Assembly (NCBI GenBank): GCA_947470005.1 | Contig: CANISA010000138.1 | Location: forward strand, 1 to 5,005 | Direction of reading: 5' to 3' | DNA from: Legionellaceae bacterium | Lineage (GTDB): Bacteria > Pseudomonadota > Gammaproteobacteria > Legionellales > Legionellaceae | DNA length: 5,005 bases | Shown here: positions 1 through 5,005 of the stretch, one piece after another | How positions within the stretch are numbered: position 1 is the first letter of the stretch | Layout of the letters: every line of letters starts with the position of its first letter | Translations under genes and position numbers: made by a program | The notes under the pieces: model-generated | Seen by the model: the letters and a program-made list of their open reading frames with translations, nothing else | Databases searched by the model: none | What the model was told of the DNA's origin: nothing

Positions 1-483
1 AATTTATTGCGCGAAGGATTGGATATGCCGGAGGTCTCGCTGGTGGCCATCTTGGATGCTGATAAAGAGGGCTTTTTGCGATCAGAGCGTTCACTGATTC
101 AAACCATTGGCAGGGCTGCCCGCCATGTGAATGGGCGAGCCATCTTGTATGCAGACCGAGTGACGGGCTCCATGCAACGGGCCCTGGATGAAACAGATCG
201 TCGGCGTGATAAGCAGCGTGCGTATAATGAAAAACATGGCATCACGCCCGTTGGGATTAGTAAATCGGTGATGGATATTCTTGAAGGTTCACGCTTGGGC
301 GATCGAAAAAAACAGCCAAAACAAGCCACGCCAGAGGAGCGCTTATTATCTCCCCAGGCATTAGCGAAACGCATTGTGGCGTTGGAAAAAGAAATGAATG
401 CATACGCCAAAAACATGGCGTTTGAAGAAGCAGCGGTGACGCGTGATCGTCTGTTAGCTCTCAAAGCGCAATTGAGGACCTAA
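1..483 (+). CDS. uvrB: UvrABC system protein B, C-terminal part (5' end outside window)
   Basis: This is the last 160 residues of UvrB, the damage-verifying helicase of nucleotide excision repair, which acts in the cytoplasm with UvrA and UvrC. The reading frame is open from base 1 (Asn-Leu-Leu-Arg-Glu-Gly), so the start lies upstream; full UvrB proteins are about 670 residues. Visible hallmarks are the end of the second helicase domain with LREGLDMPEVSL and LDADKEGFLRSERSLIQ. Helicase motif VI follows as QTIGRAAR (residues 34-41 of this fragment) and then NGRAILYAD. After the YNEKHGITP segment comes a polar linker (about 95-118). The C-terminal UVR domain (about 122-158) contains ALEKEMNAYAKNMAFEEAA, the helical hairpin that contacts UvrA and UvrC. 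The protein ends with TAA at 481-483, and the next gene starts one base later. There is no sign of damage to the gene. Identification is essentially certain from the motifs. Confidence 0.97.
   Translation, partial: NLLREGLDMPEVSLVAILDADKEGFLRSERSLIQTIGRAARHVNGRAILYADRVTGSMQRALDETDRRRDKQRAYNEKHGITPVGISKSVMDILEGSRLGDRKKQPKQATPEERLLSPQALAKRIVALEKEMNAYAKNMAFEEAAVTRDRLLALKAQLRT
474..478 (+). promoter_or_regulatory. Shine-Dalgarno site for the orphan membrane protein, inside the uvrB 3' end
   Basis: GAGGA lies 6 nt upstream of the ATG at 485, within the last codons of uvrB. Good spacing and a one-base gap between the uvrB stop and this ATG support the chosen start and suggest translational coupling. 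No separate promoter is needed, although one inside uvrB cannot be excluded. Confidence 0.75.
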
Positions 484-484
484 T

Positions 485-1570
485 ATGTCGTTACATAGAA
501 TACCCGATGAAACGTGGTCCATGCCTCAATTAATCCGTGCGTTCGAGGCGCTGACGGAGCAGGCGTCTTCGTCTAACCGATTGAGTATCGAAGAGAAAAA
601 ATTAATTATTATTCACGCTGTCGAGAATACAATTAAACGAGAAATGCCGTTGCTGTACGCTCAAAAAAGAGCAGAAGAAAAACAAGTGGATGACACGAAT
701 AAATTAATCACACAAAAAATAGCGTACTATTTTTTATTGATTTTTGGATTTTTTGACAATGCTGCAACGAGTTATTTTTTTGGGTCAACGTTATTTGCTT
801 TGATTCCTGCGATTTCCGATCCGGTACTCATGATTACATCGATCGGTTATACCGTTCTTGAGGCAATGTTATTTTATGCATTTGACGTGTCATTATTAAA
901 CGATGTGATGGGTGTTGCTTATACCAAGACACCGTTAATTCGCCTGATTGAGACGTATTCTCAACAATTGAAACGGGCCATTGCGATGAATCAATACGTG
1001 TCATCTATTCCTATGCTCACCCTAGACAACATCTTGCATGCGCATTTTGTGCAATTTACTCGCCTATTAAACCATGATCTACGTATCAAATACGATGACA
1101 TGGGTACGAGCAATGAGTCTGCCTTTAAAAAAGCAGTAAAAGTCGGTATGGTTGCTTTTGGCGCGATATCCAGTGTCGCGGGAAGTTTTTTTATGGCCAC
1201 GGCCTTTATGGCAGAATCATTTGTGGCTACACCGGCTGGTATGATTCTGATTGCACTAACGGTGATCACCGGCCTTGGTTTTCATTACGCCATGGACATG
1301 ACAGGAATGTCTCGCATCGTAAATCCAGAGGATGACAAGCAAGAAGCTCTCAAGAAAGAATGGAGCTTATTTCTTGAGGAGTATCCTGATTCACTGCAGG
1401 TGACTCAATCAATAAAACAACGCTTTGAGAAGAAGCAAACACAGGATGCCTCTACACAAACGGATTCAATGAATATGCCACTGCATCAACACGGGCATTC
1501 ATTTTTTACACCAGCAGCGTCTACTCCAGAGGGTATAGCTGAAGATATGTCGCTTACGTTTGGCATCTAG
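485..1570 (+). CDS. Unrecognised membrane protein, two hydrophobic hairpins and a polar C-terminal tail
   Basis: I do not recognise this 361-residue protein. The N-terminal ~78 residues are polar and probably helical (SIEEKKLIIIHAVEN, then a lysine/glutamate-rich stretch). Hydrophobic block one spans about 79-135 and looks like two membrane segments (YYFLLIFGFF and the region around LMITSIGYTVLEAMLFYAF). A soluble stretch of about 80 residues follows. Block two (about 217-268) is rich in Gly, Ala and Met and again looks like a hairpin. Residues 280-317 are a charged helix. The tail (about 318-361) is polar with Thr, Gln, Ser and His, and is probably disordered. There is no N-terminal signal peptide and no enzymatic motif that I can identify. 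The start is fixed by a GAGGA site 6 nt upstream. The gene follows uvrB by one base, yet nothing suggests a repair role. The layout resembles hypothetical integral membrane proteins and candidate secreted effectors of Legionellales, but that is inference. It ends at TAG 1568-1570, facing the GNAT-nitrilase gene 2 bp away. Confidence 0.9.
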   Translation: MSLHRIPDETWSMPQLIRAFEALTEQASSSNRLSIEEKKLIIIHAVENTIKREMPLLYAQKRAEEKQVDDTNKLITQKIAYYFLLIFGFFDNAATSYFFGSTLFALIPAISDPVLMITSIGYTVLEAMLFYAFDVSLLNDVMGVAYTKTPLIRLIETYSQQLKRAIAMNQYVSSIPMLTLDNILHAHFVQFTRLLNHDLRIKYDDMGTSNESAFKKAVKVGMVAFGAISSVAGSFFMATAFMAESFVATPAGMILIALTVITGLGFHYAMDMTGMSRIVNPEDDKQEALKKEWSLFLEEYPDSLQVTQSIKQRFEKKQTQDASTQTDSMNMPLHQHGHSFFTPAASTPEGIAEDMSLTFGI

Positions 1571-1572
1571 GG

Positions 1573-3159
1573 TTATTTTTTATTTTTTGCATCTGGCTCA
1601 TGCCAATTAATAGAATAAAGATCTTTACGCCTATCTTTAAGATTAATGACAGAGCCTGTATTACGCGCGGTAATCAATGTCTTAATGTTTAAATCCGCAA
1701 ACGCGATTGTTTCCACATTCGGTGAGGTGTCCGCTGCAATGCCGTCACGTGCAAAGGGAAAGTCACATGGGGTTAAAATACAGCTTTGTGCGTATTGCAC
1801 GTTCATATTATTTACGCCTGGTAAGTTACCTACGTTGCCTGCTATCACGACGTAACATTGATTTTCCACCGCGCGCGCTTGAGCGCAATAGCGTACGCGC
1901 AAATAACCTAAGCGTTGGTCGGTACAAAATGGCACAAAAAGAATGTAGATGCCTTGATCGATAAGATGGCGTGCTAATTCAGGAAACTCACTGTCATAGC
2001 AAATTAAGACGCCGATAGGACCACAGTCAGTCATAATTTTATCGACTCTAGAGCCACCCTGCATATTCCAGACGCTGCGCTCGTCTGGTGTCGGATGAAT
2101 TTTTGCCTGAGTATGAATGGATCCATCACGTAAAAAAATGTAAGAAATATTTTGCAGCTGATCGCCTTCCTTCGTTGCTGTCGATCCGCCAACGATGTTA
2201 ATGTTATATTGTATTGCAAATTCGGCCATCATTTCTTTATATCGCTCGGTATACTTTGCCAGTTCTTCAATGGCTTTATCAGGCGTAAGAGGCTTATTAT
2301 TAATAGATAATAATTGCATGGTGAAGGATTCGGGAAATAACACAAAATCCGATCGGTATTCAGAAACCACACGAATAAAATATTCAACATGCGTCGAAAA
2401 TTCTTCGAATGATTGTATTCTTCGTTGTTCGTATTGAACCGCTGCGACGCGTACATGATCAAAATCTAAATAGTGATGTCTACGTCGATGTATCTTGGTT
2501 CCGTAGGACTCATGTTCTGATAAAATTTCAGGGTTATGCCAAATTAAGTGTGTGGCATACCCCATGGATTTTTTATCGTCAGGTAAATAATTTTTTAAGA
2601 TGCCCATCACTTCGAAACCATTGTGTAGCTGAAAGAGTAGGGTATGGTCGTGTAGCTTTTCTGTTTGCACCATTTCAACGTATTTTTCAGGTGTTTTGAC
2701 TTGTTTTTTTTCCTCAGCAAAATGTGGCATGCGGCCACCTGTTATAATGCCCTTTAGATGCAAGCGAATACACAGTTCTTTTCGTTCATTGTAGATGCGA
2801 TGCCCGATGTGATGATCCCAGTAAGAATTATCTACACATGTTTCCACGCCATATAAAAAATCACCTTCGGGATCATGCGTCGTTAAGTACCCTTTTCCAG
2901 TAATCTCATCCCATGAATGCTGTTTGAGTGCGAGTGCGCTTGAAATTCTAAGGCAGGCAGAATAACCAACGATTTGATTATCAAACAGGGCAATAAATTG
3001 ACCTTCAGGATAGCGCTTAATTTGGCTCTTGATGCAGTCTAAGCTCCATTCAAGCATATCCGGGTAAATTTTTTCGACTAATGCGCTGATTTGACTCGCA
3101 TGCTCTAGCGTTGGATTACGAATAACTAATCGAGCTTTTTTACTATTGGAAGAGGTCAT
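1573..3159 (-). CDS. GNAT acetyltransferase / carbon-nitrogen hydrolase fusion protein (Rim1-like nitrilase, branch 12)
   Basis: This 528-residue two-domain protein is probably cytoplasmic. Residues ~10-215 form a GNAT (RimI-like) domain: it opens with RLVIRNPTLEHASQIS-type sequence and has a region (112-140) matching the acetyl-CoA-binding part, then GGRMPHF. Residues ~233-500 form a nitrilase-superfamily domain, which hydrolyses or condenses non-peptide C-N bonds through a Glu-Lys-Cys triad. All three residues are visible: Glu277 in LFPESF, Lys353 in QAKIHPTPDE and Cys387 in GVLICYDSEFPEL. FARDGIAADTSPN (468-480) is also family-typical. Length and domain order fit the known GNAT-nitrilase fusions such as Bacillus subtilis YhcX (about 513 residues). 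The substrate is not established for this subgroup, so none is assigned. The pyrophosphate-binding loop of the GNAT domain looks degenerate (WDHHIGHR), so acetyl transfer activity is uncertain. The start is ATG 3157-3159, with a modest AGGA (3170-3173) 10 nt upstream. It lies 87 bp after coxC on the same strand and may be its own unit. Confidence 0.93.
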   Translation of the reverse strand: MTSSNSKKARLVIRNPTLEHASQISALVEKIYPDMLEWSLDCIKSQIKRYPEGQFIALFDNQIVGYSACLRISSALALKQHSWDEITGKGYLTTHDPEGDFLYGVETCVDNSYWDHHIGHRIYNERKELCIRLHLKGIITGGRMPHFAEEKKQVKTPEKYVEMVQTEKLHDHTLLFQLHNGFEVMGILKNYLPDDKKSMGYATHLIWHNPEILSEHESYGTKIHRRRHHYLDFDHVRVAAVQYEQRRIQSFEEFSTHVEYFIRVVSEYRSDFVLFPESFTMQLLSINNKPLTPDKAIEELAKYTERYKEMMAEFAIQYNINIVGGSTATKEGDQLQNISYIFLRDGSIHTQAKIHPTPDERSVWNMQGGSRVDKIMTDCGPIGVLICYDSEFPELARHLIDQGIYILFVPFCTDQRLGYLRVRYCAQARAVENQCYVVIAGNVGNLPGVNNMNVQYAQSCILTPCDFPFARDGIAADTSPNVETIAFADLNIKTLITARNTGSVINLKDRRKDLYSINWHEPDAKNKK

Positions 3160-3246
3160 GATATCAATGTCCTATCGTTAAATAACACCAGCACAGCATG
3201 TCTTTTTTTAACTATAGACTACGATTGATCAATTAACATGATGAGC
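3160..3246 (-). other. Intergenic gap between coxC and the GNAT-nitrilase gene
   Basis: This is the only real non-coding gap on the minus strand (87 bp, AT-rich). It holds the weak Shine-Dalgarno AGGA (3170-3173) of the downstream gene. It also holds a -10-like TATAGT (minus strand, 3211-3216) without a good -35 at 16-18 bp, and a perfect 10-bp palindrome ATTGATCAAT (3224-3233). A run of seven T on the plus strand (3203-3209) has no GC-rich hairpin before it. I therefore cannot call a terminator for the cox genes or a firm promoter for the GNAT-nitrilase gene. The gap probably contains one or both, but the sequence alone does not show which. Confidence 0.45.
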
Positions 3247-4122
3247 TCATAACCAATAAACAAAGATAAACAAAAATAACCATACGACATCGACAAAATG
3301 CCAATACCAAGCGACCCCTTCAAAGGCGAAATGACGCTCCGGTGTGAAGTGACCGCGCAGGGTACGACCCAAAATAACGATCAACATGATGGTTCCTATC
3401 GTCACGTGTAATCCGTGGAAGCCGGTTAACATAAAAAAAGTGGTTCCATAAATGCCGGCATTTAGCGTGAGGTTTAGTTCGGTGTACGCCTCGTGATACT
3501 CATAAGCTTGTAAACAGAGAAAACTTGCTCCGAGCAGGATGGTACAGAATAAGCCTACGTTGAGCTGCGTTCTTTTATTGAGCTTCAATGCCCAGTGTGC
3601 CCAGGTGATGGTGACACCAGAGCTTAATAAAATAAAGGTGTTAATGGCGGCGAGACCCCATGCTCCCATGGCTTCATACGCCCCAACGAACGTGCTGTTA
3701 TTGGGATTTTTAAGCAGTGGCCAGGTGGCTTGAAAATCGGGCCATAGCGTGGTGTGGGTGGCGGGATGAAGGGGTAAATCACCGCCCAGCATCGGGATAC
3801 TCCAATAACGAGAAAAGAACAACGCGCCAAAAAAAGCCCCGAAAAAACAGACTTCAGAAAAAATAAACCAGCACATGCCCCAACGAAACGAGCGATCCAC
3901 TTGGAGATCAAAACGTCCCTTTTGATTTTCATAGATAACTTGCCCAAACCAGCCAACCATCATGAACACAATAATACAGAGACCGAGGGTAAAAAGATAA
4001 GGGCCATACCAATCAACGTGTAGCCAAGAGGCGGCCCCGACGAGTGTGGTGGCCAAGCCTATTGTGCCCACCAAAGGCCAATGGCTTGGTTTGGGTACAT
4101 AGTAGGTGCCGGGTGATCCCAT
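3247..4122 (-). CDS. coxC: Cytochrome c oxidase subunit III
   Basis: This is subunit III of an aa3-type haem-copper oxidase in the inner membrane. It carries no redox centre; in the family it stabilises the complex, and is linked to proton uptake and to lipid or oxygen access at subunit I. The 291 residues give about seven membrane segments (near 15-35, 40-62, 83-104, 152-173, 188-208, 225-250 and 270-289), the usual number for the long form. Diagnostic sequence includes GRFDLQVDRSFRWGMCWFI, then SEVCFFGAFFGALFFSRYW with the conserved membrane-buried Glu90. GFHGLHVTIGTIML (234-247) and the C-terminal FEGVAWYWHFVDVVWLFLF are also diagnostic. The start ATG (4120-4122) has AAGGA 9 nt upstream, inside the end of ctaG, and only 3 nt separate it from the ctaG stop, so the two are one transcription unit. 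It ends with TGA. SURF1, ctaA and ctaB, often downstream in related bacteria, are not adjacent. Confidence 0.98.
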   Translation of the reverse strand: MGSPGTYYVPKPSHWPLVGTIGLATTLVGAASWLHVDWYGPYLFTLGLCIIVFMMVGWFGQVIYENQKGRFDLQVDRSFRWGMCWFIFSEVCFFGAFFGALFFSRYWSIPMLGGDLPLHPATHTTLWPDFQATWPLLKNPNNSTFVGAYEAMGAWGLAAINTFILLSSGVTITWAHWALKLNKRTQLNVGLFCTILLGASFLCLQAYEYHEAYTELNLTLNAGIYGTTFFMLTGFHGLHVTIGTIMLIVILGRTLRGHFTPERHFAFEGVAWYWHFVDVVWLFLFIFVYWL

Positions 4123-4125
4123 GGT

Positions 4126-4674
4126 CTATTTTCCTTGGTTTTGGACGCGTTCTGTGACGTCGAATAAAGTGTAGGCCAGGGTCAGTGTTTTCACCTGGGG
4201 CGGTAAATCGGTGTCTAAATGAAAAAGCAAGGGCATGTCCATCGCTTCATGGCCATTGAGGGTTTGCTGTGTAAAACAAAAGCATTCAGTTTTTTTTATA
4301 TATTTTGCGGCGATCCCTGGGGTCACGCTGGGGATCGCTTGCACGGTCATGCGGTGATTGGTCTGATTCTCCGCGTAAAAGGCAAGTTTCGCTATTTCCC
4401 CTGGATGTACCCTTAAGGTGCGTGTTTTAGGGTAAAAGAGCCAGGGTATTCCACTGTTGTTCGTGGCCACAAATTCGACGAGGACCTCTCGTTCACGTGC
4501 GATGGGTGCGGTTGTTGGATCATAGGCAATGGCTTGTTTATTTGTTTTACCATTGATCCCAAGCGTTTGACACAAGCTGTTATAGATAGGCACCAATGCA
4601 AAGGCAAACCCAAACATACCCAACACAACCAGAGCCAGGATGAGAACGAGTTTAACATGCGTCTTTCCCTTCAT
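4126..4674 (-). CDS. ctaG: Cytochrome c oxidase assembly protein CtaG/Cox11 (copper chaperone)
   Basis: This Cox11-family protein delivers copper to the CuB centre of oxidase subunit I. It is anchored in the inner membrane with its copper-binding domain in the periplasm. Numbering from ATG 4672-4674 gives 182 residues, typical for the bacterial family. One N-terminal membrane anchor (about 6-28) leads into FALVPIYNSLCQ, which carries the conserved Cys35. The beta-sandwich domain follows, with GIPWLFYP and VHPGE. The CFCF copper motif (Cys131 and Cys133) sits in TECFCFTQQTL, then MDMPLLFHLD and the terminal LTLAYTLFDVT. The family usually has Glu where the first Gln of TQQTL stands, a mild change. 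Start choice: an ATG at 4678-4680 is in frame, but the AAGG that overlaps the coxA stop is only 2 nt from it and 7 nt from the ATG at 4674. I prefer the latter; the alternative adds Met-Arg. The gene lies between coxA and coxC, the usual place for ctaG. Confidence 0.95.
   Translation of the reverse strand: MKGKTHVKLVLILALVVLGMFGFAFALVPIYNSLCQTLGINGKTNKQAIAYDPTTAPIAREREVLVEFVATNNSGIPWLFYPKTRTLRVHPGEIAKLAFYAENQTNHRMTVQAIPSVTPGIAAKYIKKTECFCFTQQTLNGHEAMDMPLLFHLDTDLPPQVKTLTLAYTLFDVTERVQNQGK
4132..4136 (-). promoter_or_regulatory. Shine-Dalgarno site for coxC within the ctaG 3' end
   Basis: AAGGA on the minus strand lies 9 nt before the coxC ATG and overlaps the last codons of ctaG. It supports the chosen coxC start and coupled translation of ctaG and coxC. 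Confidence 0.7.
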
Positions 4675-4681
4675 GCGCATG

Positions 4682-4685
4682 CCTT
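4682..4685 (-). promoter_or_regulatory. Shine-Dalgarno site deciding the ctaG start, overlapping the coxA stop
   Basis: AAGG on the minus strand shares two bases with the TAA stop of coxA (4684-4686). It lies 7 nt from the ATG at 4674 but only 1 nt from the ATG at 4680, so it favours the inner start. It also implies that ctaG is translated by ribosomes finishing coxA. The two candidate ATGs sit in a perfect palindrome, CATGCGCATG (4672-4681). Confidence 0.6.
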
Positions 4686-5005
4686 AAAGAATGACGGGTG
4701 GTGTTGTAAAACTATGGTACGGCGGAGGAGAGGGAAGTGTCCACTCCAAACCATGCGCACCTTCCCAAACCTGCGCTGTTGCTTTTTGACCGTGACGGAT
4801 GGTGCGAATCACATTGTATAAAAAGAGCAGTTGGGAAAACCCAAAAATAAAGGCACCAATGGAAGAAATCATATTGAAATTAGTGAATTGCAACGCGTAA
4901 TCAGGGATCCGGCGAGGCATACCCGCCAGTCCAAGAAAATGCATGGGGAAAAATGCAATATTAACGGAAATGGTCGATAACCAAAAATGCCATTGTCCCA
5001 TGCAC
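4684..5005 (-). CDS. coxA: Cytochrome c oxidase subunit I, C-terminal part (5' end outside window)
   Basis: This is the last ~106 residues of the catalytic subunit of the aa3-type oxidase, which reduces O2 to water and pumps protons. The frame stays open to the window edge (Cys-Met-Gly-Gln-Trp-His-Phe-Trp), so the start is beyond base 5005. Family hallmarks are WHFWLSTISVNIAFFPMHFLGLAGMPRRIPDY (split here as WHFWLST, FFPMHFLGLAGMPRR and IPDY), followed by the final membrane segment around ISSIGAFIFGFSQLLFLYNVI. The short cytoplasmic tail ends with GLEWTLPSPPPYHSF, the standard ending of bacterial subunit I. The haem ligands and CuB histidines are upstream and cannot be checked here. The stop TAA (4684-4686) overlaps the ribosome binding site of ctaG. 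The order coxA-ctaG-coxC on one strand indicates an operon, with coxB expected upstream outside the window. Confidence 0.98.
   Translation of the reverse strand, partial: CMGQWHFWLSTISVNIAFFPMHFLGLAGMPRRIPDYALQFTNFNMISSIGAFIFGFSQLLFLYNVIRTIRHGQKATAQVWEGAHGLEWTLPSPPPYHSFTTPPVIL

Noticed and set aside
99..464. Open frame on the minus strand opposite uvrB
   Set aside because: It lies wholly inside the well-conserved uvrB frame; its protein is Ser/Arg-rich and has no recognisable motif. It is a shadow.
991..1269. Minus-strand open frame opposite the orphan membrane protein
   Set aside because: It is contained in the plus-strand gene, which has a good ribosome binding site and coherent membrane topology. 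No independent support.
1560..1606. Inverted repeat TTGGCAT / ATGCCAA as a possible bidirectional terminator
   Set aside because: The stem is only 7 bp with a loop of about 33 nt and no T-run directly after either arm, so it is not a credible intrinsic terminator.
1646..2699. Several short plus- and minus-strand open frames within the GNAT-nitrilase gene
   Set aside because: The 528-residue frame contains an intact catalytic triad and both domains; the others have unstructured composition and no motifs.
3177..3212. GTTAAA / TTTAAC inverted repeat with a T-run as a terminator
   Set aside because: A 6-bp AT-only stem with a loop of about 24 nt is too weak, and the T-run is on the strand opposite to the flanking genes' transcription.
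3211..3239. Sigma-70 promoter for the GNAT-nitrilase gene with -10 TATAGT
   Set aside because: No -35 box resembling TTGACA occurs at 16-18 bp; the nearest TTGATC is only about 10 bp away. Kept only as a remark on the intergenic gap.
3539..3956. Open frames overlapping coxC in other frames and on the other strand
   Set aside because: The coxC frame is unambiguous from its conserved membrane motifs; the overlaps are shadows.
4219..4821. Open frames overlapping ctaG and coxA in other frames and on the other strand
   Set aside because: CtaG (CFCF motif) and CoxA (C-terminal signature) account for this DNA.

Overview
The window looks like a chromosomal segment of a moderately AT-rich, aerobic gammaproteobacterium. 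The UvrB C-terminus and the coxA-ctaG-coxC order fit that group. A Legionella/Coxiella-type (Legionellales) intracellular bacterium is my best guess. It rests on general protein flavour and on one effector-like orphan gene, so treat it as inference.

Layout. Bases 1-483 (+) are the 3' end of uvrB (nucleotide excision repair helicase). One base after its stop, an unrecognised 361-residue membrane protein begins (485-1570, +). Its ribosome binding site lies inside the end of uvrB, so the two are probably co-transcribed and translationally coupled. The rest of the window is on the minus strand. Read in the direction of transcription, it holds the end of coxA (cytochrome c oxidase subunit I), ctaG (Cox11-type copper chaperone for the CuB site), coxC (subunit III), an 87-bp gap, and then a 528-residue fusion of an N-terminal GNAT domain with a C-terminal nitrilase-superfamily domain (Rim1-like / branch 12). 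The fusion protein and the orphan membrane protein converge tail to tail with only 2 bp between their stop codons.

How the genes work together. CoxA and CoxC are structural subunits of an aa3-type haem-copper terminal oxidase in the inner membrane. CtaG delivers copper to subunit I. The three are packed with 3-nt gaps, and the ribosome binding sites of ctaG and coxC lie in or at the 3' end of the preceding gene. The GNAT-nitrilase is separated by a gap and is probably metabolically unrelated. The genes often found downstream of coxC (SURF1, ctaA, ctaB) are not next to it here.

Most interesting item. The orphan membrane protein has two hydrophobic hairpins and a polar, probably disordered C-terminal tail. 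The tail carries a TQT motif resembling eukaryotic dynein-light-chain (LC8) ligands, and its last residues are loosely compatible with a type IV (Dot/Icm) secretion signal. This is a hypothesis only. No RNA genes, insertion sequences, CRISPR arrays or convincing intrinsic terminators were seen.
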